Shown here: piece by piece, positions 45,446 through 55,091 of the stretch
How positions within the stretch are numbered: the stretch's first letter is position 1
Layout: each line of letters starts with the position of its first letter
Assembly: GCF_009768975.1 (NCBI RefSeq)
Contig: NZ_CP035733.1
Location: 868,001 to 932,000, forward strand
Direction of reading: 5' to 3'
DNA length: 64,000 nucleotides
Source of the DNA: Sphingorhabdus lacus
GTDB taxonomy: Bacteria; Pseudomonadota; Alphaproteobacteria; Sphingomonadales; Sphingomonadaceae
The notes under the pieces: generated by a model
Told to the model about the DNA's origin: nothing
The model's input: the letters and a program-made list of their open reading frames with translations, nothing else
Database searches by the model: none
Translations under genes and position numbers: made by a program

Positions 45446-46617
45446 GCTTGGACGAGGCCCAATCGCAGCTACTGGCTTTGGCTACCCGCTTACCTTCCCA
45501 ATCAAAGCCGCTTTCCGCTTGTTCCGGCCACTATCTGGCTGAACCCGTTATCGCGAAACGCACCCAGCCCGCTGCGGATCTTTCGGCGATGGATGGTTAT
45601 GCCCTCAGCAGTTTCACCCAACCTGGCCCTTGGCGCGTCATTGGTGAAAGCGCAGCAGGTCGACCTTTTGGGAACGAAGTCGGCGCAGGCGAAGCGGTCC
45701 GTATTTTTACTGGCGCACATGTGCCGGCAGGCTGCGACACGGTGCTTATTCAAGAAGATGCGATCCGCGATGGCGCGACACTAAAACTGAATGGATCGGA
45801 ACTCCTGAAACCAGCGGCGCATATCAGACGTGCCGGTGGCGACTTCCTCGAAGGCTCCACTTTGCTGGATACGGGGATCAAACTTACCCCCGGCGCCATC
45901 GCGGTCGCGGCGATGGCCGGTTATGGAACGTTAAATGTCGGTGGCCGCCCGCATGTAAGCATTTTGGCATCGGGAGACGAATTACGTGCGCCCGGCGAGC
46001 TTTGCGATGATGCCCATATACCTTCCAGTAACACCCCAATGCTTGTCGCTATGCTATCAGGGTTACCATGTGATGTAACGGATTGCGGAATTGTAGAAGA
46101 CACGATGGAAGCGCTTGAAACTGCAATCCAGAACTGCATGCAATCCGATATCATCGTCACTACAGGTGGCGCCTCTGTCGGCGATCATGATCTGGTGGAA
46201 CCGGTGCTCCGTAAATTGGGTGCCCAAATCGACTTCTGGAAAGTAGCCATCCGACCTGGAAAGCCCCTCATTGTAGGACGAATCGGTAAGACTATCATCC
46301 TTGGATTGCCCGGAAATCCGTCATCGGCATATGTCACAGCAACACTCTTTCTTTTGCCCTTAGTGCGATTTCTGGCGGGTTGCACAGCACCGCTACCTAA
46401 GGTCAATAATGGCACACTAAACCATGCGATCGCCGCGGGTGGCAAAAGAACAGAGTTGTTCCGCGCCCTTGAAGAAAATGGCGTGATCTCAATATTTTCA
46501 AGGCAAGATAGCGGAATGCTGACACCGCTTTCCATGGCAAATGCTCTGCTAATCAACCCCGTTGACGCGCCCGCACGGGTAGCGGGGGAACCTGCCCAGT
46601 TTTTGCGGATCGACTGA
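45439..46617 (+). CDS. moeA: Molybdopterin molybdenumtransferase
   Basis: 392 residues from the ATG at 45439, which overlaps moaC by 7 bases. It inserts molybdate into adenylylated molybdopterin. [12 protein letters not shown] near 46-57, [23 protein letters not shown] and [16 protein letters not shown] with the substrate-binding [27 protein letters not shown] are all present. It is the last gene before lexA; 89 bp separate them and contain the lexA promoter. Confidence 0.95.
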   Translation: MLSLDEAQSQLLALATRLPSQSKPLSACSGHYLAEPVIAKRTQPAADLSAMDGYALSSFTQPGPWRVIGESAAGRPFGNEVGAGEAVRIFTGAHVPAGCDTVLIQEDAIRDGATLKLNGSELLKPAAHIRRAGGDFLEGSTLLDTGIKLTPGAIAVAAMAGYGTLNVGGRPHVSILASGDELRAPGELCDDAHIPSSNTPMLVAMLSGLPCDVTDCGIVEDTMEALETAIQNCMQSDIIVTTGGASVGDHDLVEPVLRKLGAQIDFWKVAIRPGKPLIVGRIGKTIILGLPGNPSSAYVTATLFLLPLVRFLAGCTAPLPKVNNGTLNHAIAAGGKRTELFRALEENGVISIFSRQDSGMLTPLSMANALLINPVDAPARVAGEPAQFLRID

Positions 46618-46644
46618 CGGAAACTGTGTTCGGATTACCAAGTG

Positions 46645-46673
46645 TTGACTTAACCGCATTTGTTCTCTAATCG
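46645..46673 (+). promoter_or_regulatory. Candidate lexA promoter
   Basis: TTGACT at 46645-46650 and TAATCG at 46668-46673 (17-base spacer). The -10 hexamer overlaps the first GTTC-N7-GTTC operator, so LexA binding would exclude RNA polymerase. Confidence 0.45.
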
Positions 46674-46687
46674 TTCCATTCATGTTC
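46662..46687 (+). promoter_or_regulatory. lexA operator: three GTTC half-sites in a row
   Basis: GTTC occurs at 46662, 46673 and 46684, each 11 bases apart (GTTC-N7-GTTC-N7-GTTC). This makes two overlapping perfect alphaproteobacterial SOS boxes, 20-45 bp upstream of the lexA ATG. Autorepression of lexA is the expected role; the 11-base period puts all three half-sites on one face of the helix. Confidence 0.8.
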
Positions 46688-46706
46688 AACATATCGGGAA
46701 CGTCAC

Positions 46707-47393
46707 ATGCTCACCGCAAAACAACATGAATTGCTTCTTTTTATCCATAAGCATCTGGAAGAAAGCGGTATTTCACCTTCATTTGAAGAAATGAAGGAAG
46801 CTCTCGATTTGAAAAGCAAATCCGGTGTCCACCGGCTGATTGGTGCGTTAGAGGAACGCGGGTTTATCCGCCGCCTCGTCAACCGCGCCCGCGCACTTGA
46901 GGTTGTAAAAATGCCGGAAGGTGGGACGAGCCGACCTTCCAATATCACCAAGCTAACCCCTGCCATCGCGTCGAACAAAGCGCAGGTTAATCTACCCGTC
47001 GCTGCCAACGATGTTCTCGAAATTCCTCTGCACGGCAAGATTGCTGCGGGTGTTCCTATCGAAGCGCTTGAGGGACAAAACTCGCTCTCTGTACCGATGG
47101 CTTTGCTCGGCAGCGGTGAACATTATGCGCTTGAAGTATCTGGAGACTCCATGGTGGAAGCCGGGATATTGGATGGCGATTATGCCTTGATTAAAAAGGC
47201 GAGCACAGCGCGTGACGGCGAAATCGTCGTTGCTCTTGTACGGGGTGAAGAGGCTACACTGAAATATCTGCGCCGCGAAGGTCAGCGAATTCGTCTCGAT
47301 CCGGCAAACTCGCTTTATGAACCGCAATATTTCGAGTCCCATGAAGTCGAGGTGCAAGGAAAGCTGGCTGGGCTATTACGTCGCTATCACTGA
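46707..47393 (+). CDS. lexA: LexA repressor
   Basis: 228 residues. N-terminal winged helix with [34 protein letters not shown] (about 23-56). The self-cleavage bond is Ala114-Gly115 in GKIAAGVP; Ser148 in SGDSMVEAG and Lys186 in EATLKYL form the catalytic pair. A linker of about 35 residues is longer than in E. coli, normal for alphaproteobacteria. It represses DNA-damage genes and its own promoter. Its end overlaps convergent comEC by 7 bases. Confidence 0.97.
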   Translation: MLTAKQHELLLFIHKHLEESGISPSFEEMKEALDLKSKSGVHRLIGALEERGFIRRLVNRARALEVVKMPEGGTSRPSNITKLTPAIASNKAQVNLPVAANDVLEIPLHGKIAAGVPIEALEGQNSLSVPMALLGSGEHYALEVSGDSMVEAGILDGDYALIKKASTARDGEIVVALVRGEEATLKYLRREGQRIRLDPANSLYEPQYFESHEVEVQGKLAGLLRRYH

Positions 47394-49558
47394 TTTATCG
47401 GCGGTTCGGTTCGGGCGGCTTTTACCCAAGGATAGTGCGCATTTTCATCGTTGACACTAACGACGGTGCCGCTCGGAAGGAAGAACGCCAGCCCGCCGCT
47501 TTCGGCAAGCATTCCCCTATCTGCTTTGATCCATTTGGGCTGACAGGATACCGGTAGCCAGCGATCACTCACAACGATATCTGCCCGGCGACAGGCAGCG
47601 GCCATTTCAAGCTCCGGTATGGCATAGGCTGTCCGCGTCGCCATAATGCTCCACTCTCTGCTCCCCCTCCGCATGCTAATTACACACACATCGGGCGAGC
47701 AGTGTGTCCCAGGCCATTGCTCAATATTCACGGGTTCGGACAATGTACCGACGCTTTCGAGCATCATGTCCTGAATATACTCACCCGTTCGCGCACGTAG
47801 CAACGCAACACGTCCGTCGGGCTCCGACACAGCCAAATGCTTGCCGTCCGACGTTACCAACACATCAGGTCTTGGTGCGGACAGCATTGCCCACATGCCA
47901 ATCGCAACGGGGAGCAGCCCCCCAACACGAGCAGGGCTCTTGAGCAGGCCGATCCACAGCCCTCCGAAAACCATCATGACAAATGCCCATAGTGGCATGG
48001 CGGGCATCATCATCACAGCGCCCTGCAACGAACTGACGGAACGGGCCAAGGTGAGAATGGCCTCGATCCCCTGCCCGGCTATCCACCAGGCCGGAGCACC
48101 AATTCCCGCCAAGTCGAGCATCAGCGCTAAGGCTTGTGCCGGCATCACGAGAAAGGTTGTGAGCGGGATCGCCATAACGTTGGCAAAGGCGCTGTACATC
48201 CCGGTGCGATGAAAGTGATACAGCGTGATAGGCGCTAGAATGAATTCGATGGCTATGCCCGTAACAATCAACGCGACAATCGCCCGCAATGCCCGTGCGA
48301 TCAGGGCTTCATCGCGGCGCTCGGTCCAGCGCTTCATCCAGCCTGCTTCGTGCAGAATCACGATCGTTGCCACAGCCGCAAAGCTGAGTTGGAAACTTGG
48401 TCCTGCCATAGCCTCGGGCCAGAAGAGCAATACAATGATCGCTCCTGCCGAAACGAGGCGCAACGTTAACGCTTCGCGCCCGAGCGCCATAGCCAAAAGA
48501 ATGAGCAACGCGGCAATACACGACCTGACGGTGGGGACTTCAGCCCCAGCTAACAATGTGTATGCGACAGCCCCTAACGCTGAGAAACCGGCTGCCAATA
48601 GAGGAACCGGGTAACGGAGCGCGACCATCGGAAATAGTGCAAAAACCCTGCCCGCCAGGAAAAACAGAAAGCCGACGACGGCCGTAACATGCAGTCCGCT
48701 AATGGATAACAAATGCGCCATACCACTATCGCGCATCGCCTGCGCGTCGACGGGGTCAATATTCGCCTGATCACCCGTAATAAGCGCAGCACCGATCTCG
48801 CCCGTGCCCTTAGGCATTTGCGCGATGATATGCTGCGTTAGGAAATTACGAACTTCCGGAATTGAGTTGGAAGCTGCAGTGGATTTAACGATAGCTACAG
48901 GACCTAATGCGCGGCCCGTAGCACCTAATTGCTGAAACCATGCCCTGCGTGCAAAATCATAACTACCCGGTAGAATTGGGCCATTTGGCGGCATCAATCG
49001 TGCCCGCACCTGAATAATGGCACCCACATTGAGTGATGCTGTTCCAATCTGCTCCTGCGTTAGATTCAGCCTGATTTTGGGAGGTAAATTTTGACCCTCG
49101 CCTGTTGCGATTTCCAAGCGGATAACTCCGCGTGCGCCCATATATTCGATCTTATCGACGCGCCCGTAAAGCGAGCCCGTCCAAACTTTTTGCATTACTG
49201 GCCCGGCTACGGATGCAGACTTCAATGAAATCGCTGCAAAACCAACTATCAGAGTAATGGCAGCGATGACGAGCAATCTTGCCAAACGCCTTCGAAGGCC
49301 AATGGCGACGCTGAAAAGGACTAAAGATACGGACATAATCAACAACGGAACCAATCCGCTATCCCCGGTCACCTGCCAAATGCCTATTCCCGAACCGATC
49401 CCGACCGGCAACCAGAGTGGGAGTTGCTCGCGTTCGCGTTCCAACCTGCGGTCTATCGCCATGCTTATGGACGCTATTTGGAAATTTGGACGGGCATATT
49501 GCCGCGGCAAACTTCCAAAAAAACTAATCATGTCAGCGGTGTAGCATCTTTGCCACAA
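47387..49558 (-). CDS. comEC: ComEC/Rec2 family DNA-uptake channel protein
   Basis: Up to 723 residues; the first in-frame start is at 49558, but ATGs at 49531 and 49462 ([10 protein letters not shown]) are equally possible. Three N-terminal helices and a DUF4131-type region with [22 protein letters not shown] precede the competence domain with [42 protein letters not shown] and about nine more helices. The last 180 residues occupy the place of the metallo-beta-lactamase domain but lack HxHxDH. dprA in the window could belong to the same DNA-uptake process. Confidence 0.88.
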   Translation of the reverse strand: MWQRCYTADMISFFGSLPRQYARPNFQIASISMAIDRRLEREREQLPLWLPVGIGSGIGIWQVTGDSGLVPLLIMSVSLVLFSVAIGLRRRLARLLVIAAITLIVGFAAISLKSASVAGPVMQKVWTGSLYGRVDKIEYMGARGVIRLEIATGEGQNLPPKIRLNLTQEQIGTASLNVGAIIQVRARLMPPNGPILPGSYDFARRAWFQQLGATGRALGPVAIVKSTAASNSIPEVRNFLTQHIIAQMPKGTGEIGAALITGDQANIDPVDAQAMRDSGMAHLLSISGLHVTAVVGFLFFLAGRVFALFPMVALRYPVPLLAAGFSALGAVAYTLLAGAEVPTVRSCIAALLILLAMALGREALTLRLVSAGAIIVLLFWPEAMAGPSFQLSFAAVATIVILHEAGWMKRWTERRDEALIARALRAIVALIVTGIAIEFILAPITLYHFHRTGMYSAFANVMAIPLTTFLVMPAQALALMLDLAGIGAPAWWIAGQGIEAILTLARSVSSLQGAVMMMPAMPLWAFVMMVFGGLWIGLLKSPARVGGLLPVAIGMWAMLSAPRPDVLVTSDGKHLAVSEPDGRVALLRARTGEYIQDMMLESVGTLSEPVNIEQWPGTHCSPDVCVISMRRGSREWSIMATRTAYAIPELEMAAACRRADIVVSDRWLPVSCQPKWIKADRGMLAESGGLAFFLPSGTVVSVNDENAHYPWVKAARTEPPINQ

Positions 49559-49612
49559 ATAACAATTATATCGTCGGTCAATCTAAATGCTTTGCCTTGA
49601 CGACCGTGTATT

Positions 49613-49641
49613 TTGGCACCATTGCCGACAAAACGATAATG
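49613..49641 (+). promoter_or_regulatory. Candidate gltA promoter
   Basis: TTGGCA at 49613-49618, 17 bases, ATAATG at 49636-49641. It lies about 140 bases upstream of the gltA ATG in the 222-bp gap shared with comEC. Confidence 0.4.
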
Positions 49642-49703
49642 CCAACTTCTCCCCAAGAAATAATGGCAGTTGAGGGGCCTAAAGCAAACGCATCTGGCGT
49701 TTC

Positions 49704-49747
49704 GGCGCCTTTTGTCGGACATGGAACATAGCCTGAAAAGGGGCGCC
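49704..49747 (+). promoter_or_regulatory. Long hairpin in the gltA leader
   Basis: GGCGCCTTTT (49704-49713) pairs with AAAAGGGGCGCC (49736-49747) with two extra G, loop about 22 bases. It lies between the candidate promoter and the ATG at 49781. It could be a regulatory or stabilising leader structure; no known element was recognised. Confidence 0.45.
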
Positions 49748-49780
49748 CAATTATCGGGTTCGAAGTTATGGAGTGTAAAA

Positions 49781-51067
49781 ATGGCGGAAAATAATGCAAC
49801 GCTGACAATCGGAGATACCAGCTACGATTTGCCAATCATGAAGGGCAATGAAGGCCCCGATGTTTTGGATATCCGTAAATTATATGGCGCATCCGACCAT
49901 TTCACGTTCGACCCGGGTTTCACCTCTACCGCCAGTTGCGAGTCGGCCCTGACATTCATTGACGGCGATGAAGGTATCCTTCTCCATCGTGGCTATTCCA
50001 TCGAAGAACTCTCCGAAAAGTCGAGCTTCATGGAAGTGTCCTATTTGCTGCTCAACGGCGAATTGCCGTCGAAGACGCAGTTGGTCGAGTTCAGCCAGAC
50101 AATTTCGCGGCACACCATGCTACACGAACAGCTGGCGACCTTTTATCGTGGCTTCCGCCGCGATGCGCATCCCATGGCGATCATGTGCGGCGTCGTGGGG
50201 GCTCTTTCCGCATTCTATCACGACTCCACAGACATCAGCGATCCGACCCACCGGATGATTTCCAGCCATCGGTTGATCGCCAAGATGCCGACCATTGCAG
50301 CGATGGCGTATAAATATTCGATCGGGCAGCCCTTCTTGTACCCCGACAACAGCCTGTCCTACACTGGAAACTTCCTGCGCATGACGTTCGGCGTCCCGGC
50401 TGAGCCTTATGTGGTAAATCCCGTCATTGAACGTGCGATGGATCGCATTTTCATCCTGCATGCGGATCACGAACAAAATGCCTCGACATCGACCGTGCGT
50501 CTCGCCGGTTCATCGGGGGCCAACCCCTTTGCATGTATTGCAGCCGGCATTGCCTGCCTGTGGGGTCCGGCGCATGGCGGTGCCAATGAAGCGGCGCTCA
50601 ACATGCTTCGCGAAATCGGCACGCCCGACAAAATCCCGCACTATATTGAGCGCGCAAAGGACAAGAATGATCCGTTCCGCCTGATGGGCTTTGGACATCG
50701 TGTTTACAAAAACTACGACCCTCGCGCTTCTGTGATGCAAAAGACGGTTCGTGAAGTTTTGAGCGAACTGAAGGTCAACGATCCAATATTTGATGTGGCC
50801 CTCCAGTTGGAGGACATGGCGTTGAACGATCCTTATTTCATCGAAAAGAAGCTGTTCCCGAACGTCGACTTCTATTCAGGTATCATTCTTTCAGCCATCG
50901 GCTTCCCGACTGAAATGTTTACCGTGTTGTTCGCCCTGTCCCGGACCGTAGGCTGGGTTGCACAGTGGAACGAAATGATTTCGGACCCTGGCCAGAAGAT
51001 CGGCCGCCCGCGTCAGCTTTACACCGGCCCAAAGCATCGGCCCTACCCCGGATTTGACGAGCGTTAA
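49781..51067 (+). CDS. gltA: Citrate synthase
   Basis: 428 residues from the ATG at 49781 ([11 protein letters not shown]). Hexameric type II enzyme of the TCA cycle, joining oxaloacetate and acetyl-CoA. The catalytic histidines are in [15 protein letters not shown] and [13 protein letters not shown], and the aspartate in FPNVDFYSG. The family open frame extends upstream into the leader but without similarity. Long leader with a strong hairpin. Standard length. Confidence 0.96.
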   Translation: MAENNATLTIGDTSYDLPIMKGNEGPDVLDIRKLYGASDHFTFDPGFTSTASCESALTFIDGDEGILLHRGYSIEELSEKSSFMEVSYLLLNGELPSKTQLVEFSQTISRHTMLHEQLATFYRGFRRDAHPMAIMCGVVGALSAFYHDSTDISDPTHRMISSHRLIAKMPTIAAMAYKYSIGQPFLYPDNSLSYTGNFLRMTFGVPAEPYVVNPVIERAMDRIFILHADHEQNASTSTVRLAGSSGANPFACIAAGIACLWGPAHGGANEAALNMLREIGTPDKIPHYIERAKDKNDPFRLMGFGHRVYKNYDPRASVMQKTVREVLSELKVNDPIFDVALQLEDMALNDPYFIEKKLFPNVDFYSGIILSAIGFPTEMFTVLFALSRTVGWVAQWNEMISDPGQKIGRPRQLYTGPKHRPYPGFDER

Positions 51068-51078
51068 TTGCTGTTGGA

Positions 51079-52410
51079 TTAGCTATTCGGAAGGCGGAGG
51101 GTGAAAATCGCACCTCCGTCTTCTGCATTTTCAACATGCAGTTCGCCGCCCATCGCACGGGCAAGTCGGCGGGAAATATACAGACCCAGGCCGCTACCGC
51201 CATCGCCGGACCGTCCCAGACGTTCGAATTTCTCGAATATCTTTTCCCGGTCGGCAGGGTCAATACCCTTACCTTGGTCACGCACCGAAATAACCGCCTC
51301 TGCGTCCACTGTGGCGATGTCGATAAAAATGTTCGTGCCGTCCGGTGAATAGCGAATGGCGTTATTGACCAAATTCAGAATGATCTGAAGCGTACGCCGG
51401 AACTCTGCCACCGCTGGTACCAGCATGTCTTCTGGCGGGGTGTGGACCGATATGCGGTGGTCGGCCGCCTTGAGTGCAAGCAACCCCGCCACGCGTCGCG
51501 CAACGTCACCCAGTTCGATATTGTCCCGCGCGGCTTTGAAGTCCGGACGTTCTACCGCCTCCAAATCACCCAGATCGTCAACTAGGGCCGACAAGTGGCG
51601 GGCAGCATTCGCAATATCACGCGCATATAGGGCATAATTCTCTCGGATTGGGCCTTGCAATTCACTGCCTATGGTTTCGGCATTGGCAATGATGCGCCCC
51701 AAAGGCTGACGCAGCACAGGAGCCAGATTTTTCCCGAATAGTGCGCCTGCTGCTACGCTTTCCTTCGGCGCAGCAATAGGAGTGCTTGGTTCTTCGACCC
51801 GTTCAAACTGCAGTTCAAATCCGTTCGCAACGGATCCGCCGTTGACATGGAAAACCAAGCCATCGCTCACACGCGTCAAACTACATGACGTAACCGCAAT
51901 GCTGGCGGACATTGACGATAGCAATGAATCCAGAGCGGCCCCGCCCTCAAATACCGACGCTAACAACGCCCTGCCATCACGGCCAAAATCGGACGGCATC
52001 AGGCCGTGGGACGCGTCCCCGGTCGCCCTGACCAGTCGACCGACCGGATCAAACTTCATCACATTTTCGTGGACAATTGGGGCCGGTGCACTGGTTGAGC
52101 CGGTGCGCCGGACCTCGGGCAACACGCGCCAGCTTATAATAGAGAGCCTTGCCTTATCCGGTGTAGGATCGATCTCGATCCAGAGCTCCAGATGTTCGGC
52201 ATCGTCAGCCACGCGAACCGCGCGCGATAATTTCATCTGCAGCTTTATCGCCAATAACGCCAACGTCTTGATTGCCGGAACAGCCAGCAATTCATTCTTG
52301 CGTCCCCCGGCGCGCTCGTTGAGACGCACCAGTGCATCGTCGGCCGAAACTAGACGGCCGTCAGCATCTACTTCACCCGAAATGGGATTAATAAGCTGCG
52401 CACCACTCAT
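51079..52410 (-). CDS. Histidine-kinase-like protein lacking the phospho-acceptor histidine
   Basis: 443 residues from the ATG at 52410, overlapping the previous stop as ATGA. The first 230 residues look like a sensor region without membrane helices. The dimerisation helix reads KNLAPVLRQPLGRIIANAETI, where ordinary kinases have HELRTPLN; no histidine is there. The ATP-binding half is intact: N-box ILNLVNNAIRYS, G1 VRDQGKGIDP, F and G2 GGSGLGLYISRRLARAMGG. It could bind ATP yet not autophosphorylate in the normal way. Genes upstream on this strand belong to the same cluster. Confidence 0.82.
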   Translation of the reverse strand: MSGAQLINPISGEVDADGRLVSADDALVRLNERAGGRKNELLAVPAIKTLALLAIKLQMKLSRAVRVADDAEHLELWIEIDPTPDKARLSIISWRVLPEVRRTGSTSAPAPIVHENVMKFDPVGRLVRATGDASHGLMPSDFGRDGRALLASVFEGGAALDSLLSSMSASIAVTSCSLTRVSDGLVFHVNGGSVANGFELQFERVEEPSTPIAAPKESVAAGALFGKNLAPVLRQPLGRIIANAETIGSELQGPIRENYALYARDIANAARHLSALVDDLGDLEAVERPDFKAARDNIELGDVARRVAGLLALKAADHRISVHTPPEDMLVPAVAEFRRTLQIILNLVNNAIRYSPDGTNIFIDIATVDAEAVISVRDQGKGIDPADREKIFEKFERLGRSGDGGSGLGLYISRRLARAMGGELHVENAEDGGAIFTLRLPNS

Positions 52411-53378
52411 GGCAGTTTTCCGCCCGACAGAAACTGCGCGCGCGCAGATGCCCAATATCCGATCTGGGTTAAGGCTTCATCAGCTTGCAGATTTGCGTAG
52501 CCGTACTCGAATATTCCCGCCTCTCTGGGTGTGATCAGGTCGCCACGGAAAAGAAAGATGTTCTTGAGCGCATGTGTCTTGGACACGCCGCACGCTGCCA
52601 GCATGACGGCATAGGGTGCCGACGATGACGCGTCGATGAGACGCAGAATATGGTCATGGTCGAGTTCCAGATCGGCAGAAAGCGCAGCCACATGCAAATG
52701 CAGACCATAAATCTCAGGATTCCCGACCAGCGTATGGGTCGGATCGTCCGAAAAGTGCACGATTTTTCGCGCTGCATCCTGTGCACGATCAGCTTCGCAA
52801 AAGCTGGAGAGAAGGGATTTTGCTGAAGCAATTATGGCGGGCTGCCGCGCGCCTTCAAATATTTCGATGGCAGCCACAATCTGCCAAGTTAGCTTATAGA
52901 GCAATTCGGACGTGAGACCCAGATAGGTATTCCCTGCCCCGCTCCGATGTAAGCTTTCTGCAGCCAATAAGGTTTGCGCAGCATCCGCCAACATCCCGTT
53001 TTGATGGTCAAGATATGCCGATGCCGACTTGACCTTATCTTGGGCGATACACGCGCCAAGACGGTCTTCAGCGACGCGCGCCAAGATAAAATCGATTAAA
53101 TCCGGTTCACGCAAAAATCCGGATTTGGATAATATGTCCCAAGTTAAGGGGAAATGCGGGTTGCGTTTCGACAAAAGCCGCGCTTCCAAATCGGAGACCA
53201 ACTGGATCAGCTTCGCCGAAACGGCGCTAATCGTTGCCTCAGTCGGCGGATTGACGGCGGTTGGGAAAATAACAGAAGCGATATCTGTACACAGAGCGTC
53301 GATGTCGTGCGCATGCTCGGCGCCGACTTTCATCAAAACATTAATATCATCGACACCGTGATCCAACGGAATTTCCAT
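52407..53378 (-). CDS. DUF2336-like helical protein
   Basis: 323 residues from the ATG at 53378 (MEIPLDHGVDDINVL). Helical, no signal peptide or membrane segment. FPLTWDILSKSGFLREPDLIDFILARVAEDRL resembles the DUF2336 repeat region of alphaproteobacterial proteins often found near histidine kinases. The C-terminus has HALKNIFLFRGDLITPREAG. It overlaps the kinase-like gene downstream and is 44 bp after the membrane protein gene. Family assignment is moderate; function unknown. Confidence 0.6.
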   Translation of the reverse strand: MEIPLDHGVDDINVLMKVGAEHAHDIDALCTDIASVIFPTAVNPPTEATISAVSAKLIQLVSDLEARLLSKRNPHFPLTWDILSKSGFLREPDLIDFILARVAEDRLGACIAQDKVKSASAYLDHQNGMLADAAQTLLAAESLHRSGAGNTYLGLTSELLYKLTWQIVAAIEIFEGARQPAIIASAKSLLSSFCEADRAQDAARKIVHFSDDPTHTLVGNPEIYGLHLHVAALSADLELDHDHILRLIDASSSAPYAVMLAACGVSKTHALKNIFLFRGDLITPREAGIFEYGYANLQADEALTQIGYWASARAQFLSGGKLP

Positions 53379-53422
53379 GCTGAGAACAGCGAATAGCCTA
53401 TCAAATAAAGGTTTACACGGCT

Positions 53423-54649
53423 TTAAGGCTGTTTCTGAGCAGCAACCACGCGCCTGGCTAGATACTGTTCCGTCAAGAGAAGCGCAAGTTGCGCAAAAAC
53501 AATAATTTTTAGCCCAAACGCATATTCCGAGAAATAGGCTGACATCGCCATCCCAAGGACCAAGAGCGCCGGCGAGCATAAAAAGTTCGCAGTCCAACGT
53601 TTTGCGGGAATTGGCAGCGCCAATGCCGCCAATCCCAGCATGATGGTCGTGAATTCCACCGCATTTGACCCGACTGTAGCCTCGCTAAATGCCACATAAA
53701 GCGCGGATATAATTGAAACCACCCAGAAAACCGTGCCATGGATAGGACTCCGTCCTCTATGGGACTTGATGTCAATCAACGTCTGGATCTGGTTCAGCAT
53801 CAGACCCAAGAAAATGAAAAGCAATGCGAATACGGCCTGATTCACGGCCGTAAGAACCAGGCTCAAGCCAACGGCAACTGCGGCCGGAAGATGTGCAAAT
53901 TTGGAAAAACTGGCATTGCCCCAAGCAACGGGCGCAAGCCGCTCCGCAATGGCGCCAAAAATATTCCGCTCGATCCACCCTTTCACGACGTCGACCCGTG
54001 CCTGCATTTTTTTCGCGCCAATAGCTTGAGCGTCTGCGGCGCTGCTTATCTTCGCGATTTCAGCATTTTGAATGGCGCTCTGTGGCAGTGGATGGAATGG
54101 CGTACCGATCTGGATGGCAAAGCGGAGCAAAGTTGATGCTATGCTCCATCCTTCAGGAATGTCGTGAATCGACCCCAGCTTTCCCGTTTCGAGCAGCGTA
54201 AATCCTGCCCAGCATCGCGTGAGATCAATCCGCTCGAAATCGGCACTTTCATTTCCAATATCGCAGGTCGCTACGCAAGGCGTTCCCGACCCGATCAGCC
54301 GATGCAAAATGTCTTCAGAAAAATACAGGCCTTCGGCGAGGATAACGAGGCGGGATTTAAGATCGCTGGACTTCTGCAGATCCTCAAGCGTCCGCACAAA
54401 GTGGATGGTAAGCCCAAAGCGTTCGCCAGCATCTGACATTTTGAGCAGAGCGCCGGACACGTTGTCCACTTCAACGAAGCAGGTTGTAATTCCGGACTTT
54501 TGGAGAGCAGCCAGCTGCCATTCCAGAACCGACTGGCCAGCAATTGTAAGAGATTGCGACTGATGCTCAGCAAAATTGGGAGTTTCTATTGTAGAAACAA
54601 CGGACAAAAGTGCCGCTGGTGGACCTTGGATATTGTCGGCAGATAACAT
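53423..54649 (-). CDS. Membrane protein with a nucleotidyltransferase-like N-terminal domain
   Basis: 408 residues. The first 190 have the pattern of a sugar/alcohol phosphate nucleotidyltransferase: LLSVVST, then LTIAGQSVLEWQLAALQKSGITTCFV and RLVILAEGLYFSEDILHRL, but without the G.GTR loop. Residues about 245-400 hold five or six membrane helices. The layout recalls fused cytidylyltransferase/CDP-alcohol phosphotransferase proteins, but the CDP-alcohol motif (DG..AR..G...D...D) is not present. Function unknown. Same strand and spacing as its neighbours. Confidence 0.55.
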   Translation of the reverse strand: MLSADNIQGPPAALLSVVSTIETPNFAEHQSQSLTIAGQSVLEWQLAALQKSGITTCFVEVDNVSGALLKMSDAGERFGLTIHFVRTLEDLQKSSDLKSRLVILAEGLYFSEDILHRLIGSGTPCVATCDIGNESADFERIDLTRCWAGFTLLETGKLGSIHDIPEGWSIASTLLRFAIQIGTPFHPLPQSAIQNAEIAKISSAADAQAIGAKKMQARVDVVKGWIERNIFGAIAERLAPVAWGNASFSKFAHLPAAVAVGLSLVLTAVNQAVFALLFIFLGLMLNQIQTLIDIKSHRGRSPIHGTVFWVVSIISALYVAFSEATVGSNAVEFTTIMLGLAALALPIPAKRWTANFLCSPALLVLGMAMSAYFSEYAFGLKIIVFAQLALLLTEQYLARRVVAAQKQP

Positions 54650-54708
54650 CCGCCCGATATGGACGATATTACCTCATTTCCAACTATTTTGTTGGCATCG
54701 TCCCTGTT

Positions 54709-55014
54709 CTAGGAAATTTCGTGCGTTTCGATTTCGATAATTGCGGCCTCGATGTCACGAATTACAACCGGGTCACCGGGTGCTCCGACGCTGGCCATAT
54801 CTGCCAGTTCCATGAGGCGTGTTGCCCCAAAACTTGCGGCGAGACCCTTTAATCGCCAGCTTGTGTACTGCCAATTGGCGTCGCAACGCGACCGGGAAAG
54901 CAAGCTTAATTGCCGGCGGGCACTCTCTACGAAAGAATGGCGCAACTCCGCCATCAAGGCATAATCATCGCCTGAAGCGGCTTTTATCGCTGTGTCAAAA
55001 GAGCCATAATCCAT
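54709..55014 (-). CDS. Hpt-like protein with tryptophan in place of the phospho-histidine
   Basis: 101 residues from the ATG at 55014; ATG at 55020 and GTG at 55038 are also in frame, but a GGA six bases before 55014 favours it. A four-helix Hpt protein: helix B reads QYTSWRLKGLAASFGATRLMELAD, matching AH.LKG.A...GA with W where the phosphorylated histidine belongs (codon TGG). First gene of the minus-strand cluster; divergent from the coiled-coil gene across 77 bp. Confidence 0.65.
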   Translation of the reverse strand: MDYGSFDTAIKAASGDDYALMAELRHSFVESARRQLSLLSRSRCDANWQYTSWRLKGLAASFGATRLMELADMASVGAPGDPVVIRDIEAAIIEIETHEIS

Positions 55015-55091
55015 AGACATTCCACAGTCATACGCCACTTAGTGTTAAGTTTGCGTTTCCCCTGTGGATAAAATATGGTTAACAAAGTTCT
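55015..55091. promoter_or_regulatory. Divergent control region of the 51-57 kb cluster
   Basis: 77 bp between the Hpt-like and coiled-coil genes. It is AT-rich (AAAATATGG, GTTAACAAAG) and must hold promoters for both directions. I do not see a clear repeat or operator. No strong Shine-Dalgarno precedes the coiled-coil ATG at 55092. Confidence 0.5.
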
